Part shown: positions 27,834-37,023 of the stretch, in pieces
Layout: each line of letters starts with the position of its first letter
Position numbering within the stretch: the stretch's first letter is position 1
Source: an uncultured Pelagibacteraceae bacterium
GTDB taxonomy: Bacteria; Pseudomonadota; Alphaproteobacteria; Pelagibacterales; Pelagibacteraceae
Length of the DNA: 64,000 bases
NCBI GenBank assembly: GCA_902594675.1
Contig: CACJNE010000004.1
Coordinates: forward strand, 1-64,000
Direction: 5' to 3'
Notes under the pieces: model-generated
The model's input: only the letters and a program-made list of their open reading frames with translations
The model's database searches: none
Told to the model about the DNA's origin: nothing
Program-made: the position numbers and the translations under genes

Positions 27834-27858
27834 GTAAATTTTTTTTAGAGGTGTAGAT

Positions 27859-29037
27859 ATGCAAAAATTTAAGTCAGTTGAAGAGTTAGTTAATCAACTG
27901 AGACCGACAAAACCTGTTTACTGTATTAGAAAAAAGTCAATTAAATTGGCTTCCAAATACTTTCAAAAAAATTTTCCTGGAAAAATACTTTACGCGCTAA
28001 AAACTAACCCTCATCCAATAGTTCTTAGAACTGTTGTTGAAAGTGGTATTAATCGTTTTGATGTAGCATCTATAAAAGAAATAGAGGCCATAAGAAAGAT
28101 AAGTCCAAATGCGAACTGTTGTTATATGCATACAGTTAAAAGTAGAGAAAGCATCAAAGAGGCATATTTTAAATATAATGTTAAGGCCTTTTCTTTGGAT
28201 ACTAAGGATGAATTAATAAAAATTTTAGAAAGCACAAATTATGCTAACGACTTAGAGTTATTTGTTAGAGTTTCAGTGTCTAATGAACATGCAGAGATTG
28301 ATTTATCAAAAAAATTTGGAGCTATTAATACAGAAGCAGCTGGATTACTTAGATTAACAAAACAATATTCTAAAAAAATTGGACTTAGTTTCCATGTTGG
28401 TTCACAATGTATGCACCCAATATCTTATTCAAAAGGAATATTTGAAATAGGCAATATAATTAAAAAAACTAAAATTATTCCAGATGTAATTAATGTTGGA
28501 GGAGGCTTTCCAACTATTTATCCTGATCTTATTCCTCAATCTTTAGAACGTTATTTTGATGAAATTAAAAAAGGTTTAAATAATTTAAAATTAGATAAGT
28601 TTCCAGAAATTATATGCGAACCTGGAAGAGCGATTGTTGCAGAAAGTGGCTCAACTATTGTACGAGTTGATTTAAGAAAAAAACAGAAATTATATATTAA
28701 CGATGGAACGTATGGAACTTTGTTTGACGCAGGTGTTCCAAACATAGTTTACCCATCTAAAATGATAACTGATGGAAGAGTAATCTCTAAGAAAATGACA
28801 TCTTTCGATTTCTACGGCCCAACTTGTGATAGTATGGATTATATGAAAGGTCCTTTTATCTTACCTAACAATATAAAAGAGAACGATTATATAGAGCTTG
28901 GACAATTGGGAGCGTATGGATTAACTTTTAGAACTAATTTTAACGGATTTTATTCTGATGAAATTTGTGAAGTTGAAGATAATCCAATCATGACGATGTA
29001 TGACAAAAAGGCAAATAAAGAGTTTCTTGTTGCTTGA
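27859..29037 (+). CDS. Ornithine/lysine decarboxylase, alanine-racemase fold (type III PLP)
   Basis: A 392-residue PLP enzyme, probably making putrescine from ornithine (or cadaverine from lysine). PLP Lys48 is in YALKTNP, the phosphate-binding GGGFPTIYP lies near residue 213, and active-site Cys323 is in GPTCDSMD. GAGG-type Shine-Dalgarno at 27847-27850 precedes the ATG. It leads a four-gene polyamine operon: its TGA overlaps the ATG of the next gene by one base. Specificity for ornithine over lysine is inferred from context. A terminator-like leader lies just upstream. Confidence 0.92.
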   Translation: MQKFKSVEELVNQLRPTKPVYCIRKKSIKLASKYFQKNFPGKILYALKTNPHPIVLRTVVESGINRFDVASIKEIEAIRKISPNANCCYMHTVKSRESIKEAYFKYNVKAFSLDTKDELIKILESTNYANDLELFVRVSVSNEHAEIDLSKKFGAINTEAAGLLRLTKQYSKKIGLSFHVGSQCMHPISYSKGIFEIGNIIKKTKIIPDVINVGGGFPTIYPDLIPQSLERYFDEIKKGLNNLKLDKFPEIICEPGRAIVAESGSTIVRVDLRKKQKLYINDGTYGTLFDAGVPNIVYPSKMITDGRVISKKMTSFDFYGPTCDSMDYMKGPFILPNNIKENDYIELGQLGAYGLTFRTNFNGFYSDEICEVEDNPIMTMYDKKANKEFLVA

Positions 29038-30080
29038 TGTCAGACAATAAGAACCTATCAAGTAATAGAAAAAGTGATTTACTAAGTAAAGAGGTAGAGC
29101 ATATTGATATAACTTCTTTTGACGCTCGAAATATTGTTTCCTCAATGGAAAAAATGTCTTTCGTTTCAAGAGAGACTGCAAATGCTGCAAATATTTTTAA
29201 TGAAATGATAAGAGATAAAGATTGCACAATCTTTTTAACACTCGCAGGATCAACCTCTGCTGCAGGATGTATGCATATATACAGAGATTTAGTTAAATAT
29301 AATATGGTTGACGCTATAGTAGCTACTGGGGCTTCAATTATTGATATGGATTTTTTTGAGGCACTTGGTTTTAAGCATTATCAGGGATCACAGTATCAAG
29401 ATGATACAGAGTTAAGAAATAACTACGTTGATAGAATATATGATACTTACATTGATGAGGAAGAGCTTCAGATTTGCGATAAAACCATTGGGGAAATTGC
29501 AGATCAATTGGAGCCTAAAAGTTATACATCAAGGGAATTTATAAGGGAGGTTGGCAAATATCTTAAAACTAATGCAAAAAAGAAAGATTCATTAATAGAA
29601 GTTGCTTATGATAATAATGTTCCAATTTTCTGTCCTGCGTTTACAGACTCAAGTGCTGGATTTGGACTTGTGATGCACCAAGAAAGAAACCCAAAAAATC
29701 ATATTACAATTGATTCAATACGAGAGTTTAGAGAATTAACTGAAATCAAAATAAAATCTAAAGGATCAGGACTATTCATGATTGGAGGAGGTGTACCAAA
29801 AAATTTTATTCAAGACACTGTCATATGTGCTGAACTTTTAGGTAAAGATGTAGATATGCATAAATATGCTATTCAAATTACAGTTGCTGACTCTAGAGAT
29901 GGAGCATGCAGCAGCTCAACATTAAAAGAAGCAAATTCATGGGGAAAAGTTGATATTAGCAAAGAACAAATGGTTTTTGCAGAAGCAACAAGTGTATTAC
30001 CCTTAATAGCAAGTGACGCTTATCATAAAGGTGAATGGAAAAATAGAGAGAGAAAAAATTTTTCCAAAATTTTTGATTAA
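29037..30080 (+). CDS. Deoxyhypusine synthase-like protein (probable homospermidine/spermidine-type aminobutyltransferase)
   Basis: A 347-residue member of the deoxyhypusine synthase family. The NAD-binding regions are present (FLTLAGSTSAAG; VDAIVATGAS) and the catalytic Lys is kept as Lys304 in ANSWGKVDI, matching the SWGK of eukaryotic enzymes. The GGGVVKHH segment of eukaryotic enzymes reads GGGVPKNF here, so a His that binds spermidine is replaced. Bacteria have no eIF5A substrate, so the product is probably a free polyamine. Start chosen at the ATG that overlaps the decarboxylase stop (TGATG); an in-frame TTG lies one codon earlier. Confidence 0.85.
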   Translation: MSDNKNLSSNRKSDLLSKEVEHIDITSFDARNIVSSMEKMSFVSRETANAANIFNEMIRDKDCTIFLTLAGSTSAAGCMHIYRDLVKYNMVDAIVATGASIIDMDFFEALGFKHYQGSQYQDDTELRNNYVDRIYDTYIDEEELQICDKTIGEIADQLEPKSYTSREFIREVGKYLKTNAKKKDSLIEVAYDNNVPIFCPAFTDSSAGFGLVMHQERNPKNHITIDSIREFRELTEIKIKSKGSGLFMIGGGVPKNFIQDTVICAELLGKDVDMHKYAIQITVADSRDGACSSSTLKEANSWGKVDISKEQMVFAEATSVLPLIASDAYHKGEWKNRERKNFSKIFD

Positions 30081-30961
30081 TGATCAAAAAAGTCAAAATA
30101 GGTTTAATACAAAGCAAATCTTTAGGTACAATTCAATCTAATATTAGTTTAGCTATAAAGAATATTGAAAAAGCTGCAAAAAAAAATGCAAAGATAATAT
30201 GTCTTCCAGAATTATTTTTGACGAATTATTTTTGCCAAACTGAAAGTCATTCTAACTTTAAATTTGCAGAAAAAATTCCTGGAAAAATTTCAAGAATATT
30301 TTGTGATTTAGCAAAAGAGCTTGGTGTTGTATTAAATATTACGATGTTTGAAAAAAAAACATCTGGGTTTTATCATAACACTAGTATAATTATTAATGAA
30401 AATGGTAGTATTTTGTCTAAATATCGTAAGATGCATATACCTGATGATCCAGGTTATTATGAAAAATTTTATTTCAGCCCAGGAGACCTTGGATTTAAAA
30501 ATGTTAAGACAAAATTTGGAAATATAGGTCCTCTTATATGTTGGGACCAATGGTTTCCCGAAGCAGCTAGATTAACAGCTTTAAAAGGAGCTCAAATTAT
30601 TTTTTATCCTACTGCTATTGGATGGCATCCAAAAGAAAAAAGAAAGTTTGGAAAATCTCAATTAGAGTCTTGGATCACAATGCAAAAATCTCACGCTATT
30701 GCTAATGGAACTTATGTGGCTGCCATTAATAGAGTTGGAGTAGAAACAAAAGGTAAGAAAAAAATTGAATTTTGGGGTAATTCAATGGTGATAGATCCTA
30801 GTGGTAAAGTAATTGCAAAAGCAGGAAATAAAAAAGAAAATATTTTAATCTGTGAGATAGATTTTAAAAAAATAGATACTGCAAGACAGCACTGGCCTTT
30901 TTTAAGAGACAGAAGAACTGAATTTTATAAAGATATTCTCAAAAATCCCGAAGATGAGTAA
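30080..30961 (+). CDS. aguB: N-carbamoylputrescine amidase
   Basis: A 293-residue nitrilase-superfamily amidohydrolase converting N-carbamoylputrescine to putrescine, CO2 and ammonia. The Glu-Lys-Cys triad is visible: Glu44 in CLPELFLTNYF, Lys117 in YRKMHIPDDPGYYEK, Cys154 in PLICWDQWFPE. DDPGYYEK and the C-terminal RRTEFYKD are typical of AguB. Its ATG shares one base with the stop upstream (TAATG), and it overlaps aguA by 8 bases. The neighbour AguA supplies its substrate. Confidence 0.94.
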   Translation: MIKKVKIGLIQSKSLGTIQSNISLAIKNIEKAAKKNAKIICLPELFLTNYFCQTESHSNFKFAEKIPGKISRIFCDLAKELGVVLNITMFEKKTSGFYHNTSIIINENGSILSKYRKMHIPDDPGYYEKFYFSPGDLGFKNVKTKFGNIGPLICWDQWFPEAARLTALKGAQIIFYPTAIGWHPKEKRKFGKSQLESWITMQKSHAIANGTYVAAINRVGVETKGKKKIEFWGNSMVIDPSGKVIAKAGNKKENILICEIDFKKIDTARQHWPFLRDRRTEFYKDILKNPEDE

Positions 30962-32018
30962 AAAAGTAAGTGAATTTAGAATGCCAGCAGAATGGGAGCC
31001 ACAAAAATCAGTTTGGATGTCATGGCCTCACAATAAAAATGATTGGCCTGGATTATTTGAAAAAATTCCAAATGTAGTCGGAAAAATTATAAAATATTTA
31101 ACAAAACATCAAAGAATAGATTTATTAGTCAATAATACCAAAACTATAGACACCATAAGAATATATTTAAAAAAAATAGGTTGTAATATATCTAACGTTA
31201 AATTTCATAAACTTAAGACGGACAGACTTTGGTTAAGAGACTCGGGGCCAATATTTTTGGTGAATAAAAAAAATAGAAAAAAGATCATGCTTGATTTTAA
31301 ATTTAATGCCTGGTCAAAATATAAAAATTTCAAAAATGATAACAAAATCAATAATTATATTAGTAGGTACTTAAATATTGAAAGTATTTTACCTAAAAAA
31401 ATAAATTCAAATAAATTTGAAAGGGTAGTAATGGAGGGAGGTGCGTTTGATAACAATGGATCTGGCTCCATATTACTAACGAGGGAGTGCTTATTGAGCA
31501 GTAAACAAGAAAGAAATATAGGTTTCAAAAAAATTGACTATGAGAATATATTTTCAAAATATTTAAATGCAAAAAATTTTATTTGGCTTAATAAAGGAAT
31601 TGTTGGAGATGACACTCACGGTCATATCGATGATATAGCAAGATTTGTATCAAAAAGTACAATCATGATAGCTGTAGAAAATAATAGATCAGATAAAAAT
31701 TATAAAGTTCTTAAAGAAAATTTAAAGATATTAAGTAATAGTTATGATGAAAATGGAAAAAAATTTAAAATCATAAAGATTCCTATGCCAAGCCCAGTCA
31801 TCATAGACAAAACACGTGTCCCAGCAAGTTATTTAAATTTTTTCATTAGTAATAAAACAGTATTAGTTCCAATATTTAATGTCAAAGAAGATAAAAAGGT
31901 TTTAAAAATTTTTAGAAAATTTTTTACAAATAGAAAAGTTGTTGCTATTGATTGTACTGATTTAATTTGGGGTTTTGGCGCTATTCATTGCATGACACAA
32001 CAAGAGCCAAAAATTTAA
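30954..32018 (+). CDS. aguA: Agmatine deiminase
   Basis: A 354-residue peptidyl-arginine-deiminase-fold enzyme turning agmatine into N-carbamoylputrescine. It opens with MPAEWEPQKSVWMSWPHN, has WLRDSGP, the catalytic His/Asp segment DDTHGHIDDIARF, and nucleophile Cys346 in GAIHCMTQQEP. It is the last gene of the polyamine operon. No arginine decarboxylase is present in the window, so agmatine must come from elsewhere or be imported. One base separates its stop from that of convergent yhhQ. Confidence 0.95.
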   Translation: MSKKVSEFRMPAEWEPQKSVWMSWPHNKNDWPGLFEKIPNVVGKIIKYLTKHQRIDLLVNNTKTIDTIRIYLKKIGCNISNVKFHKLKTDRLWLRDSGPIFLVNKKNRKKIMLDFKFNAWSKYKNFKNDNKINNYISRYLNIESILPKKINSNKFERVVMEGGAFDNNGSGSILLTRECLLSSKQERNIGFKKIDYENIFSKYLNAKNFIWLNKGIVGDDTHGHIDDIARFVSKSTIMIAVENNRSDKNYKVLKENLKILSNSYDENGKKFKIIKIPMPSPVIIDKTRVPASYLNFFISNKTVLVPIFNVKEDKKVLKIFRKFFTNRKVVAIDCTDLIWGFGAIHCMTQQEPKI

Positions 32019-32019
32019 A

Positions 32020-32568
32020 TTAAGCTGCTTTTAAAGTTCCAAGCAATAATCTAAAAGGTATCAACATTACTAAAGCTACAAAAATCTTTACTACTAAATC
32101 TCCTAAAGAAAGTGTTATCCAAGGTATTCCTGTTCCATAAAATGAAATTGAGAAGAATAAGAATGTGTCAACTGTGGAACCAATTAATGAAGATGCGAGG
32201 GGTGCAACAAACCATTTTTTTTGTCTTAATTGATCAAATATTTGCACATCCATTAATTGAGCAATAATAAATGCTGTACCTGAACCAATTGCTATTCTTA
32301 ATGAGATTAAATCTGCAAAATTTGTTGAGAAAATTAGTGTAAACAAAATTCCTATTGTAAATCCTATATATACAATTTTTCTAGCAACTAATTTACCAAA
32401 AGATCTGTTTGCTAGATCAGTTATTAAAAATGCTATTGGATAACTAAAGGCTCCATATGTAAGTATTTCTTGGAGACCATAATATTGAATTGGAAATTGT
32501 ACTAAGTAATTTGATGTTAAGACAACCAATCCCATTAAAAATGAGAGTGTTAGAAATACTTTATTCAT
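32020..32568 (-). CDS. yhhQ: Queuosine precursor transporter, YhhQ/VUT1 family
   Basis: A 182-residue inner-membrane protein with about six hydrophobic helices. Landmarks are YGAFSYPIAFLITDLANRSFGK, the RIAIGSGTAFIIAQLMDVQIFDQLR segment and SLIGSTVDTFLFFSI, all conserved in YhhQ, which takes up preQ0/preQ1 in E. coli. No queuosine synthesis gene is nearby. The start codon abuts the rpmB stop, so it is cotranscribed with the ribosomal protein gene. Confidence 0.9.
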   Translation of the reverse strand: MNKVFLTLSFLMGLVVLTSNYLVQFPIQYYGLQEILTYGAFSYPIAFLITDLANRSFGKLVARKIVYIGFTIGILFTLIFSTNFADLISLRIAIGSGTAFIIAQLMDVQIFDQLRQKKWFVAPLASSLIGSTVDTFLFFSISFYGTGIPWITLSLGDLVVKIFVALVMLIPFRLLLGTLKAA

Positions 32569-32849
32569 TATGCTGATTTACTGACTAAGGATTTTTTTAA
32601 TTTTTTTAGCCTTATCGATAAATCTCTAGACTTAGCTGAAATTAGAAATTGGTCAAAACTACCTTTTTTATCTACTGACCTAACACCAGCATTTGAGACG
32701 GTTAATCTTAAACTTCTATTCAGTAGTTCACTTTTGAACTTAACTTTTTTTAAATTTGGAATAAATCTTCTTTTGGTCTTATTGTTAGCATGACTAACGT
32801 TATGACCTTTGAGTGGGATTTTTCCAGTAAGTTCGCATTTTTTAGACAT
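32568..32849 (-). CDS. rpmB: 50S ribosomal protein L28
   Basis: A 93-residue basic protein of the large ribosomal subunit, with the family opening KCELTGK and [19 protein letters not shown]. The C-terminal Lys-rich extension resembles other alphaproteobacterial L28 proteins. It overlaps yhhQ by one base. Upstream, 43 bases separate it from pyrD on the same strand; this gap may hold its promoter but no boxes stand out. Confidence 0.96.
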   Translation of the reverse strand: MSKKCELTGKIPLKGHNVSHANNKTKRRFIPNLKKVKFKSELLNRSLRLTVSNAGVRSVDKKGSFDQFLISAKSRDLSIRLKKLKKSLVSKSA

Positions 32850-32892
32850 AAATTATGTGCCTGTATAAGATCTGAAACTTATTGCGTCAAGA

Positions 32893-33933
32893 TTAATTTT
32901 TAGTTCCAATAGCCTCTGAAACATTTTTAAACCCCTTATTTTTTAATAAAACAATTAATTCTTTACTTATTTTTGTAGCTATAAGAGGACCTCGATAAAC
33001 CATTCCAGTATATAATTGAATAAGAGTTGCTCCAGAAGCGATTTTTTCAAAAGCATCTTGTCCATTACTCACACCCCCCACTCCTATTATTTTTGTTTTA
33101 TCTTTTAAAATTTTATAAAATTTTGAAATTACTTCATTTGAAATTTTTTCAATTGGTTTACCTGACAAACCACCCTTTTCTATTTTATTTATATTTTTTA
33201 AATTTTCTCTATTCTTATCTGTTGTGTTGGAAACAATAACTATTCCTATTTCTTGTTCTAAAATGATATTAGATACTTCATTAATTTGATCATCATTTAA
33301 ATCAGGCGAGACTTTTATTGCTAGTGGAACATTAGAATTTAACACTTTTTTTTCATTTTTTAATTTAGCAATCAATGAAGTGAGTTCATCCTGTTTATGA
33401 AAATCTCTTAAATTTTCTGTATTTGGAGAGGAAATATTTATTGTGATGTAATCAGCTAAATTGTAAAATTTACGAAAACAAATTAAATAATCCTCAACTC
33501 TATCTGTGGAATCTTTATTTGGTCCAATATTTATTCCTAAAAAACCTTTTTTATTATTTTCCTTGATTCTCTTGCTAATTTCTTCTGAGCCAGAATTGTT
33601 AAATCCTAGTCTATTAATCAGAGCTTCATCTTCTTCGAGTCTAAAAACCCTTGGTTTAGGGTTTCCAAACTGAGGTTTTGGAGTAATTGTACCTACTTCA
33701 ACAAAACCAAATCCAAGATTAAACAGGGGATTATATACTTCAGCATTTTTATCAAATCCAGCAGCAACACCAATTGGTGAGGGTAATTTTTTTTCACAAA
33801 AAGTTGTTTCTATAATATGATTATTTTTAGGTTTAGTATAAGGAATATTATTTAATTTTAATGCTTTTATTGCTAGAGAATGTGCTACCTCAGGACTAAA
33901 TTTAAAAATTAATGGTCTTATAATATTAAACAT
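32893..33933 (-). CDS. pyrD: Dihydroorotate dehydrogenase (quinone), class 2
   Basis: A 346-residue membrane-associated flavoprotein oxidising dihydroorotate to orotate with quinone as acceptor in pyrimidine synthesis. The N-terminal helix and PEVAHSLAIKALK segment bind the membrane and quinone, defining class 2. PIGVAAGFDKNAE, the active-site Ser region NISSPNTENLRDF and FMN-phosphate loop GVGGVSNGQDAFEKI are conserved. It overlaps the 3' end of lysS by 8 bases. Confidence 0.96.
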   Translation of the reverse strand: MFNIIRPLIFKFSPEVAHSLAIKALKLNNIPYTKPKNNHIIETTFCEKKLPSPIGVAAGFDKNAEVYNPLFNLGFGFVEVGTITPKPQFGNPKPRVFRLEEDEALINRLGFNNSGSEEISKRIKENNKKGFLGINIGPNKDSTDRVEDYLICFRKFYNLADYITINISSPNTENLRDFHKQDELTSLIAKLKNEKKVLNSNVPLAIKVSPDLNDDQINEVSNIILEQEIGIVIVSNTTDKNRENLKNINKIEKGGLSGKPIEKISNEVISKFYKILKDKTKIIGVGGVSNGQDAFEKIASGATLIQLYTGMVYRGPLIATKISKELIVLLKNKGFKNVSEAIGTKN

Positions 33934-35494
33934 TTTCTAATTTACTTTTAATTAATTCTTTTGTTTCTTGAACCCCAAAAAAACTGATAAAAAAGCCAAA
34001 CCTTGGTCCATTTTCAACACCAAAAACTACCTCGTATATTAACTTAAACCAATCACGTAAATTTTCTTTATAGCCATTCTCTTTTCCAACTGTATAAATA
34101 GTAGTTTGAATGTCCTCTGGTTTCATTGAGTCATGACACTTATCTAAAGATTTTACTAAAGCATCTAAGGCATTTTTTTCATCTTCATTAGGTTTTTTAT
34201 AAATCTTTTTAGACTTAATAGCGTCATTAAAATATTTAATTGCATAACCTATTAAGTTGTCAAAAATGGGTTGTTCTTTTTCATTAATATTTTTTTTATA
34301 TTTTTTCACAAACTTCCAAAGTAAATCCTTTGTGTCTGCATTACTTGTTTCAACTAAATTTAATAGCATTGAGAAAGACATAATTGAATTTTCATTAGGA
34401 ATTTTTGCATTATGAACATGCCAAACAGGGTTCATCAGTTTTTGGAGTTCATTTTGTGTTTTGCTTTTTTCAATAAAGTCAAGATATTCATCTACAGCCT
34501 TTGGTACTACCTCTCTATAAAGTTTTTTTGCTCTTTTAGGATTTTGGTACATATATAATGAAAGACTCTCAGGAGACGCATATTCTAACCATTGATCGAT
34601 TGTGATACCATTTCCTTTTGATTTAGATATTTTTTCACCTTTTTCATCTAAAAATAGTTCGTAGGCAAATCCCGATGGATTTGTTTTTCCCAGTAATTTA
34701 ATAATTTTTGTTGATAAAATTGCACTCTCTATCAAATCTTTTCCATACATTTCAAAATCGACATCAAGAGCGTACCATCTCATAGCCCAATCTACCTTCC
34801 ACTGAAGTTTACAATTTCCATTTAAAATACTTTGCTCTAATTTTTTACCATTATTATCAAAAATTATTTTTGAATTTTTGATATCTAGTTCTGAAACTGG
34901 AATTTCTAATACAACACCTGTCTCGGGACAAATAGGTAAAAAAGGAGAATATGTTTTCTGTCTTTCTTTCCCGAGAGTTGGAATAATTATATTCATAATT
35001 CCATCATAATTTTCTAAAATTAACTTTAATGAATTATTAAAAAAACCAGATTTATATAATTCTGTCGAACTTTTAAAAATATATTTAAAATTAAACTTAT
35101 CTAGAAAGTTTTTAAGCATTTCATTGTTGTGCTCACCAAAACTAGCAAATTTTTCAAAAGGATCTGGAACTTGTGTTAAAGGCTTGTGAAGATTTTGCTC
35201 AAGTTTTTTGGAATTAGGAATATTTTCAGGAACTTTTCTAAGTCCATCCATATCATCAGAAAAAGTAATTATTTCTTTGGGAAGGTCTGTTAACTGATTT
35301 AGGGCGTTAACAATCATTGAAGTTCTTGCAACTTCGCCAAAAGTACCTATATGTGGCAGACCACTTGGACCGTAACCTGTTTGAAGAATGATTTTACCCT
35401 TGTTTTCTATATTTTTCTTTCTTTCTATTAGAAGTTTTTTAGCCTCAACAAAAGGCCAAGCATTAGTTTTATCTATGTTTGTTTTATCTATCAC
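33926..35494 (-). CDS. lysS: Lysyl-tRNA synthetase, class I
   Basis: A 522-residue class I enzyme, the archaeal-type LysRS widespread in alphaproteobacteria. The HIGH motif is PHIGTFGE within GYGPSGLPHIG, and KMSKS is represented by KISKSKGN. The start is a GTG at 35494. Its first codons are an imperfect tandem duplication encoding IDKTN twice (35462-35491). Divergent from trkH across 86 bases. It overlaps pyrD by 8 bases. Confidence 0.95.
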   Translation of the reverse strand: MIDKTNIDKTNAWPFVEAKKLLIERKKNIENKGKIILQTGYGPSGLPHIGTFGEVARTSMIVNALNQLTDLPKEIITFSDDMDGLRKVPENIPNSKKLEQNLHKPLTQVPDPFEKFASFGEHNNEMLKNFLDKFNFKYIFKSSTELYKSGFFNNSLKLILENYDGIMNIIIPTLGKERQKTYSPFLPICPETGVVLEIPVSELDIKNSKIIFDNNGKKLEQSILNGNCKLQWKVDWAMRWYALDVDFEMYGKDLIESAILSTKIIKLLGKTNPSGFAYELFLDEKGEKISKSKGNGITIDQWLEYASPESLSLYMYQNPKRAKKLYREVVPKAVDEYLDFIEKSKTQNELQKLMNPVWHVHNAKIPNENSIMSFSMLLNLVETSNADTKDLLWKFVKKYKKNINEKEQPIFDNLIGYAIKYFNDAIKSKKIYKKPNEDEKNALDALVKSLDKCHDSMKPEDIQTTIYTVGKENGYKENLRDWFKLIYEVVFGVENGPRFGFFISFFGVQETKELIKSKLENV

Positions 35495-35580
35495 TTTTTA
35501 TTAAACAGCCTATTAAATAACGTTTTTAATAATTCATATAGAGTTGAAATTTATTTACCATAAAATAATGTCCAATCAAA

Positions 35581-37023
35581 ATGTCCAATTATAAAACTGT
35601 TTTTTTCACCCTAGGAATTTTACAAATAATTTTAGGTTTATCGATGATTGCGCCAATTTTAGCGCAGTTTTTTTATAATGAACTAGATTCAGGTTTCATA
35701 AGTTCTGGAATCGTGACTATAATATTTGGGGTACTTTTTTTGTTATCAAATTTAGATCATGATAAAAAAATTAGCTTACCTCAGGCTTTTCTTTTAACAG
35801 CATTATCTTGGTTGAGTATTGCTATTTTTGGTTCACTTCCATTTATATTTTCTGAGATAAGTTTAAGCGTTACAGACGCATTTTTTGAAAGTATGTCAGG
35901 TATTACTACAACTGGATCGACTATAATTACTAATTTAAATGAAACTCCAAAAAGTATCTTACTTTGGAGGGGAATGCTTCAATGGTTAGGAGGAATTGGA
36001 ATTATTGTTATGGCAATAACTTTGATGCCACTAATGAATATTGGTGGAATGCAGTTGTTCATCATATCCACAAGTGATACCCCAGAAAAAATTTTACCTA
36101 GATCAAAAGAAATAGCATTGAGATTGATCTTAGTATACTCAGGATTAACTTTTATATGTGCATTATTTTATAAAATATTTGGGATGAACTTTTTTGATAG
36201 CATTGTTCACTCAATGACAACAATAGCAACAGGGGGATTTTCAAACTATAATGAGTCTATTGGTTATTTTGATAGTTCACTCATTGAGTTTACATCAATC
36301 ATATTTATAATTTTAGGAAGTATTCCTTTCATTGCTTACATCAAATATTTAAACGGTGACAAAAAAATATTTGTTAATGATACACAAATTAAAACTTTTT
36401 TTAAAATTGTTATTTTTTCGATTATTTTAATGTATTTATATTTGTTAATTAAAAATCAAAATATTACAGATATAAGATCTGTAGCATTTAATGTAATATC
36501 TATTCTAACTGGTACAGGTTATGTTACCCAAAACTTTAGTGAGTGGGGTCAATTTCCATTAATTTATTTTCTTATACTTATGTTCATAGGTGGATGTGCA
36601 GGATCTACTGCTTGCGGAATTAAAATATTTAGGGTTCAAATTCTATTCCAATTTATTTCTGTGCAACTAAAAAAAATTATATATCCAAGAGGTATATTTA
36701 AAATTAAATATGAAAATAGTAACATTGATGAAAAATTTCTTGCATCAATAATTTCATTCATATTTTTATATATTGTAATTTTCTTTCTTATTACTGCTCT
36801 TTTATCAACAAGTGGTTTGGATTTAACAACCTCAATATCAGCTGCAGCAACATCAATATCAAATGTAGGACCCGGTTTAGGTGATATTATTGGTCCAAAT
36901 GGTAATTTTTCAAATTTATCTAATTTTTCAAAATGGATTTTAAGCTTAGCGATGATTTTAGGTAGATTAGAACTGTTTGCTGTATTAGTATTATTTATTC
37001 CATCTTTTTGGAGGAAATATTGA
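35581..37023 (+). CDS. trkH: Potassium uptake protein TrkH
   Basis: A 480-residue K+ channel-like subunit with four pore repeats (ESMSGITTTGSTI, HSMTTIATGGFSNY, LTGTGYVTQNF, AATSISNVGPGLGDI). Each selectivity loop keeps a central Gly. A TrkA regulator is expected in the complex but is not in the window. The region before the start has a 13-base tandem duplication that creates a second ATG at 35568 opening an 8-codon frame overlapping this start. The last bases carry the Shine-Dalgarno of ampG, so the two genes are coupled. Confidence 0.95.
   Translation: MSNYKTVFFTLGILQIILGLSMIAPILAQFFYNELDSGFISSGIVTIIFGVLFLLSNLDHDKKISLPQAFLLTALSWLSIAIFGSLPFIFSEISLSVTDAFFESMSGITTTGSTIITNLNETPKSILLWRGMLQWLGGIGIIVMAITLMPLMNIGGMQLFIISTSDTPEKILPRSKEIALRLILVYSGLTFICALFYKIFGMNFFDSIVHSMTTIATGGFSNYNESIGYFDSSLIEFTSIIFIILGSIPFIAYIKYLNGDKKIFVNDTQIKTFFKIVIFSIILMYLYLLIKNQNITDIRSVAFNVISILTGTGYVTQNFSEWGQFPLIYFLILMFIGGCAGSTACGIKIFRVQILFQFISVQLKKIIYPRGIFKIKYENSNIDEKFLASIISFIFLYIVIFFLITALLSTSGLDLTTSISAAATSISNVGPGLGDIIGPNGNFSNLSNFSKWILSLAMILGRLELFAVLVLFIPSFWRKY
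37010..37014 (+). promoter_or_regulatory. Shine-Dalgarno that selects the ampG start
   Basis: GGAGG lies in the last codons of trkH, 8 bases before the ATG at 37023. It supports that ATG over an in-frame one at 37008 that would lie before the ribosome binding site. Confidence 0.75.
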
